64,000 bases of DNA, taken from positions 23,322,522 to 23,386,521 of the forward strand of contig NC_034014.1 in NCBI RefSeq assembly GCF_000346465.2, read 5' to 3'. Shown here one piece after another: positions 1 through 12,387 of this stretch. The first letter of the stretch is position 1. Each line of letters opens with the position of its first letter. Position numbers and translations under genes: made by a program. The notes beneath the pieces were generated by a model, which saw nothing but the letters and a program-made list of their open reading frames with translations, ran no database searches and was not told the origin of the DNA. Source of the DNA: Prunus persica (taxonomy: Eukaryota > Streptophyta > Magnoliopsida > Rosales > Rosaceae).

Positions 1-672
1 ATTTCTGTAATCTTTGCAATATAGGCATGTGCAATTTATAGGTATAAAGAGATTAAATTAAAGCATATGCAGATTAACAATATGTCAAAAATTTCATGTT
101 GTTTAGAGTAACATATATATTGTTTAGAGTAGTAAACGTAGACGTTCTAGAATGAAACATACATGAATTTGTGTGGAAGTGCAGCAGTTCAGGATACAGG
201 ATTGAAAGACTAAGGCAAGAGGAAATCTGTTTTAGCCCTCAGGAACTTTTAAGTTACAAGCCAGAATCCCTCTGCATTGTTGTTTTCTCTCATCCAGTTT
301 AAGAATCCATAAGTTTCTTCATCCGTAAAGTTCATATTAGTTTCCCAAAACTATTTCTAACAAAATGCTGCAGATTGTTTGAGAAGGAAAATAACACTGA
401 TTTACAACTGCCAATTGGTACTGTATAAACATACATGTGGTAGTAAAAATTTCGGATATGTCAAAAATTGTTTTTAGCATATTGTAAGAATTCTGGAAGT
501 AACATTTAGTCCTGTGTACTCCATCATTCTCCGAAATGAACTGGACTCCTGAAAGCCGGTCGCATAAGATTTCAGAGACACTTAGCTGCTATTCTGCCAT
601 ATGAGTTACATCTCCTTGATCTCTTATACTACCCCAAAACTTCTGATTGCTTTGTCCAACTGAAACGGAATA
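1..672. other. non-coding stretch, nothing recognised
   Basis: AT-rich DNA without a plausible coding exon on either strand. No RNA gene, repeat or promoter that I can support. It could hold UTR or intron of a gene to the left of the window. Confidence 0.4.
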
Positions 673-1578
673 TTAATATATACCATAGTCTGAAATATCG
701 ATAATATCGACGAAATATCGAGGATATTTCGGTTTTTTCGAATCACGGATATTTCGGAACATATCCATGTACATATCGTATAAATATCGACAATATCGGC
801 GATAATATCGAAAAATATCGATGTCGATAATTTCGCTCACATTTCAGCAATATTTTGTCAAAATATCGGTGTAATATCGCTAAAATATCGATGTAAAGGA
901 AAACAAAAGAAAAAAAAAGGGAAAAATGGGAGGAAAAAGCACAATGAACCCCTCCCATTTTACTCCTCCAACACCTTAACCACCATATCACTTATGTTTT
1001 TGTGATAATATGCTCAAATATTTATATTTATATGGGTGACATGTTAACAATTACATGCAAAACTATTTTGGGGATTTATCATTTGATGACTACCCTTCAC
1101 AATACACTTACTCTACACATAGAGATGATGAAGTTAGTGAAAAATTTGAACCTCATAGGAACTCTATATGGTACTAAGTCACTCATGTATATTACCATGC
1201 AATGTATAAAGTGTGAAATATTATAGTAAATCATCATATATAAATGATTATGGTGTGTTTAATCTTTTTTCATTAATTACTACATATTTTTTACACTCAC
1301 AGTGTTTGCCCGCTTGCTGTATAATCAACTTAAATCAGTTAAATCCATCATGCAATACATTTCCTTCTAATTTTTTGTGATAAACTAATAGACAATTGAC
1401 TAAATAAACATTCTCCAAAGTTTCAATAAAAATTTCCAAGTTTTTCTTACAATTTCCGTGGTTTTTATTTAATTTTTATCGATATCGATAATATCCCGAT
1501 ATTTCCATCGAAATTTCCATATTTTTGAACTACCGATATTTCCGATATCATCGATATTTTAGACCTTAATATATACCA
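673..1578. mobile_element. Inverted-repeat DNA element with 13-bp flanking duplication
   Basis: The body is 686-1565. Its left end (TAGTCTGAAATATCGATAAT) and the reverse complement of its right end (GGTCTAAAATATCGATGATA) are near-identical terminal inverted repeats. The 13 bases TTAATATATACCA occur directly before (673-685) and directly after (1566-1578). Both subterminal regions are packed with AATATCG-type words (690-900 and 1475-1560), so the ends can pair extensively. The middle has no credible protein; short open frames there are composed of the same repeat. It looks like a non-autonomous DNA transposon. A duplication of 13 bp is long for hAT (8) or Mutator (9), so the superfamily is open. 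Confidence 0.7.
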
Positions 1579-2277
1579 CTCATGTTCATATATCCCCTTT
1601 ATTGGTAGATACTGCATGCTCTAATATGGTAATTAATGTCTGTAGCTAATTGAGGAGCCATTTCCAATGCTTGCCCCTCATGACCTTCGCAATTGAGTTC
1701 AAAGTGGATGAGAGAGAGTCAGTTAGGTTCATCTCCATACTCTTATACGTAAACCCACGAGTCTTGGACGTTAGGACTCATTAACTTTTACTTTTTGTTT
1801 GTTATTTCTTTCAAAACCATAAATAAAAAGTCAACGGGTATAGCCGAGTGGTCTCACATTTTAACCTCCGTGGCACCATAGCAATGTCGTTTCATGTACT
1901 GTTAATTTTGCCTTTTGATGGGGGATGCAACTTTTTAGTGTCGTTTCATGTACACGACGCAGTTATCTTCGCACTATAAATACACGTACTACACTTAAAT
2001 TGTTGAAATTAGCACTAATTAAGAAAGCAATTTGTGGAACCTACCTATCAAAATAAAATTTTTTTAATGACGCACAATCATAGATAGCTAGCTCTAACTA
2101 AGTTGCTCAAAACGTTCTTCAAAATTAATGCAAGCTATATAATATAAATGGTTGCTATCTAATGATGAATAAATTCACTAATAAACTAGTGGTGCTTTCC
2201 CTGATTGGCTACTCTTCTTCAACTCTCAAACGCTCCAACAACATTGATAGGTTGAGATTCTAGTCGAACAGCAACTT
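1579..2277. other. non-coding stretch
   Basis: No gene seen. A short direct repeat, TGTCGTTTCATGTAC, occurs twice (about 1885 and 1940). A tRNA box-A-like string lies near 1839 but is not followed by a box B, so no tRNA or SINE is called. Confidence 0.35.
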
Positions 2278-2769
2278 CTAGGCCACATTTTGCCAAGATG
2301 CATGGAGCTTGTTGATGATGTTATAAAAATGAAACATCTCATCCACGGGAACCCTAAAAGCAGCAAGGCAATCTAAAATCTCATTAGGTTGTTCAACTTG
2401 CTTCACAATCGACTTCTCCTCCACTATACGAAACTCCATGTACCTTCCAACCACAACTCTCTTTACTCCCAATGTTGATCTTATATCTTCCGAAATAGCA
2501 TCCCATTCCCATAGTTGCCTTCCAGTTGTAGTTTTGCGTTCCGTCGAGTAATAGTGGAAGGCATAGTCAGATAGATTGTTCAAGATCGTCCGGCGACATA
2601 AGGCGTCGTCCTGGAGCCATTTTTCTGGAACAGCCTTTGACAGAGCAGTTTGTTGATCAGTAATTGTTGCTGCTGCTTCATGATTATGATCATGTCCTAC
2701 AACCTTGGTGCATGGCTCGTGGTCGTGGAGTACATACGCAACATTTAATTCCTTTAGGTATAACTGCAT
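2278..2769 (-). pseudogene. gag-like (UBN2-type) retrotransposon fragment
   Basis: This 163-codon frame starts with MQLYLKELNVAYVL and runs through the helical core typical of plant copia-type gag/UBN2 proteins (WLQDDALCRRTILNNLSDY, then a region ending INKLHASWQNVA). From family knowledge, gag should continue both ways. Upstream in the same frame the bases still read as gag (YPTWAKH before the Met) but an in-frame TGA breaks it. Downstream a TAG stops it before the zinc knuckle and protease. No LTR was found next to it. I call it a decayed gag fragment. A short co-opted gag gene is the alternative; the missing N-terminus argues against that. Confidence 0.6.
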
Positions 2770-3308
2770 GTGTTTGGCCCAGGTAGGGTACTTTCACTTG
2801 ACAACATTAATGTCTCAATATAAGTTGGTTTCCCACCGAAATATGAAAAGAAAGTCTGATTGGTTTCCCTTCTTCTTTTCCTTGGTGGCTAATAATAAAA
2901 CAAAGAAGTTTTATCTGTTTTTTTTTTTTTTTTTAATGATCACTTTAAGCTTATTTTTTGGGTTTATATTAAAAAAAAATTATTAGGAATTCTTTCATCT
3001 AAGTCTAAAATTCTTAGCGATTATTGAGTTTAGTCCAGACTTTTTTGCTCTAGATTTGGGTCCACACCTTTATAACTAATCCAAAGCAAAAGATGAAGGC
3101 AAAAGAAAATGGAAAATAATATGAAAATCCATCCCCTGAAAATATCCAAAACACCCTTGAATATCTCAGAGATCATATATGCTAAAGTTTAAACCCTATA
3201 CGGAAAACTGAAAACCCTCGTCACCGGTTTGTCCATCAGCCGCCCGCCACACCAACTTCGCGCCGTGACTCTGTGCCTGGCATTTGGTCCTTCACCAGAA
3301 AACTTCCA

Positions 3309-6300
3309 ATGGATGCTTTTATCGCCACCGCAGAGAAAAAGGTTCTTCCCTTGTCTTTATATCTCACTACAGGCTCAAACTCTTAGCCGAGCTTTTAGCT
3401 CATAAATTTTTCTCAGTTCGCTTGGTTTCGCGCATACTTATGTTTGTTTGGTTGCCGAGAAAACCCTATTAGAAACAAATTCAAACTAACAATTTATCGA
3501 CTTTCAAGTTTAATTTAGTTTCTCTATATATGTTTTCAATTTGCAATATTGTTTAAATTTATGGGAAAGTTGGATGCTTTGTGTGAATTGGTTTGACTCC
3601 TAAAATGTGTGGTGGATAGGTCCTTGTGGAAATTGTGAAGCTGTCCCAAAAGCGGGGAATGAAGGGTAATAAAGGAGACTGGAAGCAGTTCTTAAATATT
3701 TATGATAAGAAGTTTGGGGCTAGCTTGAGTGATCCCGGAAAGAGGTCAAACGATGTATTGACTGCGTATTTAAGGACATTTGATAAAGAGGATGACTTGA
3801 AGGTAAATCAACTGTGTCCAGAGTGTGCATGGGGAGTTTCAACTTTTAAGTTCTACACTTTTTGATATGATACTTTATTCAGATGATGATTGTTACCCAT
3901 TTCCTAATTCCAGGTTTTGGCTAAAGTTGTCCAATGCCATTCAAATCGCCAAGCAGTTGATCAATTGTTAAAGACTTTTCCAGAAAATGAATCCCCAGAG
4001 CAGGTATTCTTTTCTGTAAATTTGGCTATTGGTTGGCTGCCAGTAGTTTCAGAGAGCCATGTTGCCATAATTGTTAATTGCCATTTGATTTTCAATATGC
4101 ACAATTTGTTAGATAGTATTAATTTTGTCGTGGTGGTGGCTGTGCAGAGTCTTGTCCGTTCAACTCTCGAACACCCACAATATCCATTGGATTATTCATT
4201 CCCTTCACATGAACAGGTTTGCTGGCAGTATCTCTGCTTACTTTTTGTTTTAAAGTTACATAAATTTGTGTATGCTTGCAGTGAAATCTTTTCTTGCATT
4301 TCTGCATGTCTTTAGCTTCCATTTTTACTTCCTACACAGAATATGCTGTTTCCTACTTGCCTATGATCCTTTCTTAGACATCTTAATTTCTTCAAATGGA
4401 TGTAAGTTTTTATCTGGTCATCTGGTTTGTTAACTTGTGTAAATGGCAAAGCAGGACTGGGTAGTTTCAAAGCGCGGTAAAAAGTCCAAGGCAACGATTT
4501 CAAATGGAATGGTTGCTGTTGATTGTGAGATGGTTCTATGTGAAGATGGCTCTGAAGCTCTAGTTAAAGTGTGTGTTGTTGATGAAAATTTACAGGTATA
4601 GCTGCTGTCCTCCTTAGACTAGATACCTGATTTGTAGTTAGACCTTTTCAAAATCCCTTCTCTATAACCCTTTAAATTTGGACTCCGGGCTTTCAGGTCA
4701 AGCTAGATGAACTAGTAAACCCTCGTAAAAAAGTTGCTGATTACAGAACTGAGATTACAGGAGTTTCTGCATCAGATTTGGATAGAGTTACATGTACATT
4801 GGCTGATATACAGGTATTAATGTTATTTATAGGTTTCAAGGGATCATCCATGAACAGATTTTATTTTTTTAATACCCGAACTTCTTGTTGCATATTGTAG
4901 AAACGCTTGAAGAAGTTGTTATCAGGTGAAACTATTTTAGTGGGACACAGTTTGTGTAATGACCTGCAAGGTAAGTAAACTGATGTTTCTATAAGTATAC
5001 TTGAGCCTTTTTGATCGCATAATCAACTCATTGAATTTTGTTTTCAAGTTTCTGTGCAATTGAAGTATGACTTTGCAGTTCTTTTGATTTCTGTTTTATT
5101 GTTCAATTTTCTTCTTCTTATTATTCTTTTGTTTACAGCGTTGAAGATAGACCATGCAAGGGTGATTGATACTGCATATATCTTTAAATATTCGGATGGG
5201 CCTATTTTTAGAAAACCTTCCTTGAATAATTTGTGCAAGGCAAGTTTTACGAAACTTGCTAATCTCACTTTTATATCAGTCAAATTTTCATATGGTTCTC
5301 ATTGTGAAATCTATTAAGTTGTCTATGGCATGATTCTGCAATTGATTCCCAATTTTTCTTCGTCCATTTTAAATTTGGAATGACCAGAAATTTTTTGATC
5401 TTTACTTTCTTACTTGTTGCAATGTAGCAAATGTTTTCTAAATTTGGCCGTTTAGGATGGTGGCATAGATAACTTGTGGTTGATCTCGGTTTTTTTTTTG
5501 GGCATTGCATAATTGCACTTGGGAGCTATTTTTAGGATAAGTTTTTAAGGATTTGGATCACAATCACAAGAACGAAATCAAAGCAACCATGAGTTTGGGC
5601 TGTTTGAGATGCATGAGTCTTGACTTATTTTTCCATTTATCTTTTTGTTTTTTCCAGTCTGTATTGGGTTATGAAGTCCGGAAACCAGGTTCTCCACACA
5701 ATTGTCTAGATGATGCTTGTGCTGCAATGAAACTTGTTCTTGCTAAGATAAAGCGTGAAATTGGCGATATTATCCCCCCAGTTCAGGAGGATGTGAGTTT
5801 TTTAATTTTTCATTATATTTTAAACCCCGAGGCAGTGATTCCAGGTACACCATTATTGTCCTAATAACGCTTTCAATTGTAGGTACGTGAAGTTAATATA
5901 GCAAAGCTACTTCTCCACAGGATACCAATCACGGTGCCTAGTGAAGAATTGCACAATGCCATTCCTGGGAACTATACAATAGAAGTCAAGGTTTAATATA
6001 TATCCCTTGATTTGTTAAATTTTCTATAGATTACATTGGTTAAGTGTGCTTTGGAGGTTTACATTACTGTTCTACATGCAAAAGACCTCCACACATCATG
6101 TGAAGGATACTAAGTTGGGCTGCTTGCATTTTGATAAAATAGTTTGGGTATCATGTTTTTCTTTCTCTCCAACCTTCCTCTTTTTTCCCTGCTTCTTACT
6201 GTGAAGTTAATGTAGTTACTCATTTCCAGCAACCATCTGTTAAAGCTCAAGGAGATAAATATTCTGCCTTTGCTATCTTTAAGAATCCACAAGAAGCAGA

Positions 6301-6974
6301 TCAAGCATATGAAAAAGTCCAAGGCAACAAGGAAAAGGTACATACCATAGATGTATATTTATATCTTTCACAATGCTGATCACGTATTAATTATTTTATT
6401 ATGTGCATCCTTTCTTTTCATGCAAGTATAGTTCCTGGGTATACTAGCAGTTGATTTTCATTTGTGTTCTCTTAAGTGATGAGGTTAATTGTCATTACAA
6501 GGAAACTTCATCTTCTATCAAGGCACTATGATCTAGTTGGTTATAAATAGATAATGTTGTTAATCTATCTTATTATAGGACTCATCTGGGCGGCCACAGA
6601 AGCTTATTTCATTTAAGCTCAGCAAGGGTATATTTACTGATTTATACGTTCGTAAAATGGCACAAGATGATTCCTGTGCCCAAGTATCTTCTAAGAGAGC
6701 TTTAGAAGTTGAAGAGAACCCAGGTGTACATAAGAAACAAAAGACAGATCAGAATATAGAAGAGGAGATGGTGGCAGACTTAAGTCAGTGCTGCGACCAC
6801 CTTAAAGAGATAGAAAGATTGAAGCAAGAACAACAAAAGGTGTCAGAGCAGTGCTGTGATAATTTAAAAGAGATTGAAGGATTGAAGCAGCAACTTAAAA
6901 ATAAGGAATTTGAAATCTCGACACTGAATAAGATTGTTTCCAAATACCAAGGGGGAAAGAAAAAAGTGAAGTAG
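3309..6974 (+). CDS. SDN3: Small RNA degrading nuclease (SDN1/SDN3-like 3'-5' exoribonuclease)
   Basis: DEDDh exonuclease of the family that trims and turns over mature miRNAs in plants. Twelve exons keep frame: 3309-3341, 3620-3802, 3914-4003, 4148-4216, 4455-4595, 4697-4813, 4901-4970, 5139-5239, 5658-5792, 5883-5990, 6230-6337, 6579-6974, giving 516 aa. Exo I is VAVDCEM (about residue 145). Exo II is the GHSLCNDL region (about 226). Exo III is [11 protein letters not shown] with the catalytic His near 282. An RRM-like region follows (about 350-410), then a charged coiled coil with two similar QCCD-containing repeats (about 455-510). The intron after exon 8 starts with GC (CAAG/GCAAGT). The start ATG at 3309 opens an 11-residue first exon. 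SDN1 and SDN3 cannot be told apart here. Convergent with PTEN2. Confidence 0.9.
5240..5657 (+). other. GC-AG intron of the SDN gene
   Basis: Exon 8 ends TGCAAG and the intron begins GCAAGT, the classic strong GC donor. It ends TTTTTCCAG before TCTGTATTGGG. Only this junction joins LNNLCK to SVLGYEV in phase 0, as the family requires. No GT donor nearby keeps the frame. Confidence 0.8.
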
Positions 6975-7886
6975 ACTTTTTAAGTGTGGCCCTGAATTAT
7001 TCTAAAATTATCTGCCGCTTTGGAAGGCATGACATTGCGAATTTTTTGGCGAACTTGTAACTCTTTTAAGTGTGATGGGCAGATGCCATCCAGCCACAAA
7101 AAGAACAGGTTGAAGGTCCGTTTCTGCGTTATGGTTCCCTGTGTGACTTTCATTGAAAAGTATGCCAGTTTTGGCAGCTTCATCTGACTAAGGGAATTTT
7201 TTCCATGATGCAGAATGTTTTTTTTTTTTTTTGGGAATGTAATACTGGTTATGTGTAATTTTTTATTGGTGATAATATGTTTGTTTATTCTAAACAGAAA
7301 AGGAATAGATGTATGATTAATGCGTTTCCATTTGAGTTCAATTGGTTCAGGTACAAATGGAGGTGCTCTTTCAAACATTTAATCTTTTTGCTCATTAAGA
7401 AGGCACAACCTGTTTCTAACACCAGTCAGTTTTCTTCGTTTAGCTAGAATTATATATGATACTCATTGTGATATTTCTATCACATGACAATAGTTTCAAA
7501 AAATTCTGCCTGGTACATTTAGCAAATTCCCTTTGGATGAATTCCAGCTGAACAAAGAATGACCGACTGGCTGGTGGATTTTGTTGAATTTGAAAAAGAA
7601 AAACTTGTGAACATGTCTAGAGCAGTTTTCTCCTTCGCCTGTTCAAATTTGCTCCTCTCTTTCATTTTCTATTTGATTGGCAACTAGGGACAGACCAAAG
7701 AAACTGGAAGGTAATAACAAATGACCAATCATTCCAACTTAACATTTGATTCCTATGGTGAAAACAATGAAGTCAATCAACCAACATCTGATTCCTATGA
7801 TCCTTCCAAAATCAATGCAATCATGTGTATGGAATGTTTTATACATTGGTGTGTCTTATACAGTTTCAAGCAACAGCAAACCTGCT

Positions 7887-9721
7887 TCATTCACTATCAA
7901 AGTCATCATCCCCGAAAGAGAAAACTGAAGCATCAGCAGCTATTGCCCTAATATCCTCTGCCCCAGATGAGCTCAGCTTGCGGGAGTGATGGACTAGGTG
8001 AGATTTTTCAGCTCCATCGCTAGTTGGTTTTTTCAAAGAACTACTCTTCGGGGTATCCTCACTTCTGGTGTTAGATACATGATTAGGTGCTGGAAGTCCG
8101 GTGCTAGAATTACCTTGCACTTGTGTGCTCTTTATATCCCCAGCCTCCTCTCCATCACTATCTGAAAATACATCATCACCATCTTCACGCTGAGGAGTTA
8201 TATTTTGATTGGGATTAGCTGCAACACCATGACTTGAAGCAGAGGCATCACTTGAGCTACCCTCGGGTTTTCTACTGGAAGAATCTGCTTTAGCTTTTGT
8301 AGGTAATGTACCATCATAGTCTACCATCACAACTTCAACCTGAAATCCTGGAGAAGGTAATTTTCTCTGCAATCACAACCAACAGCTTTTTAACAGCAAG
8401 CACCAAGAAGAAATAGAAACAGATGGTAGAAAAAGGGAGATAAGATCTACATTTGATGTACATTATATGTAATAAGGTCACACCATTTACCTTGTCAAAA
8501 CCATCGAGGTCATCTGCAGTTAAGATTTTTCTGTTATCTGTCATTGTATTTAACCAGCTGAAAGTAAAAAAAACAAAGGGAATAATTCTGTAAGAAATCA
8601 TAAATGATGTTACTAAGCAGGGTCCTTCAAACAATGCATGACACAAGTTACAGTGAAGGGCAGTTCAGTCATAACATAAACAAGAGTAAAATTAAGAATC
8701 GGTGTACAGACCAATAGAAATCTCCTTGACTATCATGGAAATGGATTTTGAAATCCCCCAATAACTCAGCCAGACCAGGCTCCCCTGGTAGCGCAAAAAC
8801 TACAATCCCTTTCTTCCGTGCATTAATCCAGAAATCCTCAGGCTGAGAAAAATGAGTTTGGGGCCTTTAAATAAGGAATTCAATACATGTCGACATAGGT
8901 GTTAAGGAGATCAAATAACAAGCATACAATTAATATGCACCCATTTTATTTTAACAAGCACTTACCATTAGATCTTTTGTTTTTGGATGTTTTCTTGATG
9001 AAAATAAAATTCCTGTGGATTAAGGAAAACATCTTGATAAGTGACATAAAAAAATGACAAGCGCAGTGCATAGCCTTCTAAATGTGCAAAAGTGGGGAAA
9101 AAAAAAAAATTCTATCCATTTGACATTATACAAAAAAGAAAGCACAAGAAATTGCAGGAATCAACAACTGACATTATACTGTAAGTTTCGTTACAAGTTA
9201 CAGAGATTTCCTCTCATGATCAGGCCTTATAAAAACATGCACATGCAAGAAAACTCAACAATCAAACATCAGTGCGGAGAGGATAATCACACGTACACAC
9301 ACAAATAAACAAAATTTATTATCATTACAGCAAGAAGGATTGTATTAATACACAAGGGTAACTCTGAGAAGTGCGGTCTGTAACTCAGTACTACAATCTC
9401 TTATCGTAAATGCTCTTTTTACCTTAACAAACTCAAAAGGTCCAATAGTAACTAGTTCAGGAAGTGAACAGTAGCAGAAAAAGGATCAACATTAACAAAT
9501 ATAACAGCATATTATATCTATAAATAAAAAGTGTGATGGCTCAAAACATCACAATATATTGCAAGGATGATAAGTATGAGCGGCAGCAGCAAAGTAAAAG
9601 GTTACCATTATGATCAGAGATTGTAATGGAGGGCCTAATCCAATAAGGGCAGTTGTGAAGCCGAAATCCCCTGAGCATGCACCTATAATATTACAATTTT
9701 AGTACCTTTTAAAATGGAGCC

Positions 9722-9764
<43 letters not shown>

Positions 9765-9978
9765 ATACACAGGTAGGTGATCAAATAATGATCTATGTTG
9801 AGAACTTTAGCTATAGACGACTGAAATGCATCTCACCCACTATGCACCTTAACCATCTATAACCAATCCAATAGCTCAGATGCAAGTCTTCAACTTAAGT
9901 CCCCAAATTAGGTCCTCATTACAACACCGCCATATCACATACATATGCATGTATATACATATAATATATATATATATG

Positions 9979-10015
<37 letters not shown>

Positions 10016-12387
10016 ATATATGGGCACATACAAGTAAATGGTCACATTGATCTATTTTGGAGGAAGATATCCGAAGTGTACCTTCGAGGGGAAGGGTTTT
10101 CTCCATTGAAGTTTTTTAAGATATGCTCAAAATATTTGACGTATCTCTAGGAAAAGCATAGAAAAATTGTTAATCAGAATGATACCAAAAGATAAGGAAC
10201 ATCAACCTTAAAAGTACAGAATCAAAAAGGTTAATTGACACTGACAATCTGACTTGGGAGAACCAGAGCCCTTCCATCTATACATCTTTTATGGTTATAG
10301 TAATTAATGGCCTCCTCGGCCGTCGGGAAAAACTGCAGAGAGATGACAAAAGAAAAATGAAATTATAGTCAGAAGTGAAGAATTATAGATCCAAAAGAAG
10401 CGCAACATTTCGAGTTCCGCCATAAACCCCCCAAACCGTAACAGTTGTGATTATACATCTCACCTTAAGAAATAAGAGAAGACTACAAATCATTAATCCT
10501 GTCCTCCCCATACCAGCTTTACAATGAACAACAACAACATTTTCAATGCCCTCCTTTAACCACGAATGAGCACTTCGACAGAATGATGCTATGAGTTCGA
10601 CTGGGGGGCAATTATGATCATCAAATGGGAAACTTGCAGCCTTAAAACATTCAGAGAAGTGAAATATTAAAGAAGCTGTTATTCAACATAACTGGAAAAC
10701 AGAAGTGCAACATTGAAAAGTTAAAACCTCTCGATCCATTTCACATTCTAAATAAATATTCAAATCCCAGTGGCAAGCTTTCAACAGTATTCTTTCTCAA
10801 ATATAACACATAGAAGATAAATCATAGCTCTCATTAAGTGTTTCAGATCATTCACATGATATGATTATGATTTCATTAGTGTCTATTTTGTTATTTAATC
10901 GAGATGTGAGTTTGAAGTGGAGAACTTTAAAAGCTCCCTCAGTGATACAGAAGTCATCAGCATTTGGTGTAAAAAAAAAATTCAAGCACTTAACCTAGCC
11001 TTAATTTTTTCATTTACTTATAAGACTACACATTTGTGCAAACATCAAGAACCAGAAATCTTAGTGACACAGTCTCACAACCTGGTGCACTGACAAAGTA
11101 ATTGACATTCCACCATGGCTATCTGGTACAAGGACAAGAATTTAATGTATTGAGTTATGCCAATAGATATACCAGAGAAAATTTTGAATCTTGCAATTTT
11201 CCATAAGACAGAATATCAAATTCCTATACTTCTTGTTAAGCATTGAACATAATGCAAGTGAAAATGAAAACACACCTTCCCCTCAAATCGTGATGCATCA
11301 TACAACCTCTCTGAACAAAGATTGTACACTTTATATTTTCCCTGTAAAACAAATGTCAATTTGACATAAATTTTGTGAATAAATTATTGGCCAAATAAAC
11401 AATGAAGTCACAATTTAAAAAACGACAGAACCGTAACTGGACATGATCCAGAGAAATGTAAAACCATATTCTTAAGCCTACAACTTTTCTTCTTGTAATT
11501 AGTGGAATGCTGATCTTTTCTTGAATCATAATCAGATTTTCATGTTGCATAAAGTAAACAGTAAAAATTTCAGCCTTAAAATTTAAGATCCAGTTCTTAC
11601 CTTGTGTTGAGTTTCCAAAAAGTTGATCACTTCTTCCATATGATTTCTATAAAAGCCCTGAATAACATTATTTTTAGTTGGTAATGTTTGCAAATGATAC
11701 AGGCGAACTTAACCTATTAAACTTCAAACATATACCACTTTCTTTTCTTACCTCAACGTATCCAAAAATTCCAGAGCTTATATCTCCAGCTGGGAAACCC
11801 ATAGCAATTATATTTTCAGTAATATATGTCAGATCCAAATCAAAACCTCCCTCCTGAAAATTTAGTGGAAATAGATGACATGAGTGATCTTCATGAGTTT
11901 TGGCTCTTTGATTTAATCTGTATGATTTGAAAATGAATATGGTAATCTATGATGGAGACATGAAGCAATGAAAATCATCTAAAGGGAGATAACAGAAGCT
12001 AGCAACCTACCCAGCTTCCCCATCCGTAAACCGCCATTCGCATTCAAACAGAAATCCAAATGGAAATAAAATACTTGAATTTGTAGCTACACTCAGCAGT
12101 ATTTAATCTAGACGAAACAAAAATTAGAGTAGCTCTCAACTCTGGTAATCTACCTGGTATCTTCGTTTGTTTTGAGAGACTAGATGGCGAGCCTTGACCT
12201 GCACAGCCTTCACTGCACTCTGAGATGTATTAACCAAACCTTTTGTAAATGAATGAAAAACCCCAGAGACCGCCTTGGCATATTGATTACTATTATCTTG
12301 ACCAGAGGCAGCAGCAGCAGTAGAATTTTCAACACAAGAACCTTGAGCAGGAGGTTGAGCTTTCGAGTCATTAGATTTTGAATCCAT
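7887..12387 (-). CDS. PTEN2: PTEN2-type phosphoinositide 3-phosphatase / protein phosphatase
   Basis: Plant PTEN homologue removing phosphate from 3-phosphoinositides and phosphotyrosine. Coding exons, 5' to 3': 12154-12387, 11752-11853, 11601-11657, 11276-11341, 10464-10640, 10246-10332, 10082-10146, 9606-9682, 8966-9012, 8712-8842, 8491-8557, 7887-8366; phases agree and give 529 aa. The signature C-x5-R loop is HCKAGMGRTG (about 192-201) after FPFDDHNCPP. The C2-like part follows (IRPSITISDHNG, then FALPGEPGLAELLGDF). The last exon is an acidic, serine-rich tail. The N-terminal 78 residues are low complexity. ATG 12387 is the first in-frame ATG. Two 5'-UTR exons are likely: donors near 12830 (ACG/GTAAGTG) and 12645 (GAG/GTATGG). 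The intron after LVLPSQI starts GTCAGT, a weak donor. Arabidopsis members are somewhat longer. Confidence 0.92.
9724..9762. repeat. (CA)n microsatellite in a PTEN2 intron
   Basis: About 19 uninterrupted CA dinucleotides inside the intron between the 9606-9682 and 10082-10146 exons. Confidence 0.95.
9963..10013. repeat. (TA)n/(TG)n compound microsatellite
   Basis: TA repeats run into about 14 TG repeats, in the same PTEN2 intron as the CA tract 200 bp away. On the transcribed strand the two tracts read TG and CA, so they could pair in the pre-mRNA. Confidence 0.9.

Noticed and set aside
743..991. 82-codon open frame on the minus strand
   Set aside because: It lies inside the AATATCG-rich arm of the 686-1565 element and consists of repeat and a poly-purine run; no family resemblance.
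1839..1880. tRNA or SINE suggested by TAGCCGAGTGGT (box A-like)
   Set aside because: No box B (GGTTCRA) at the right distance, no acceptor stem and no poly-A tail.
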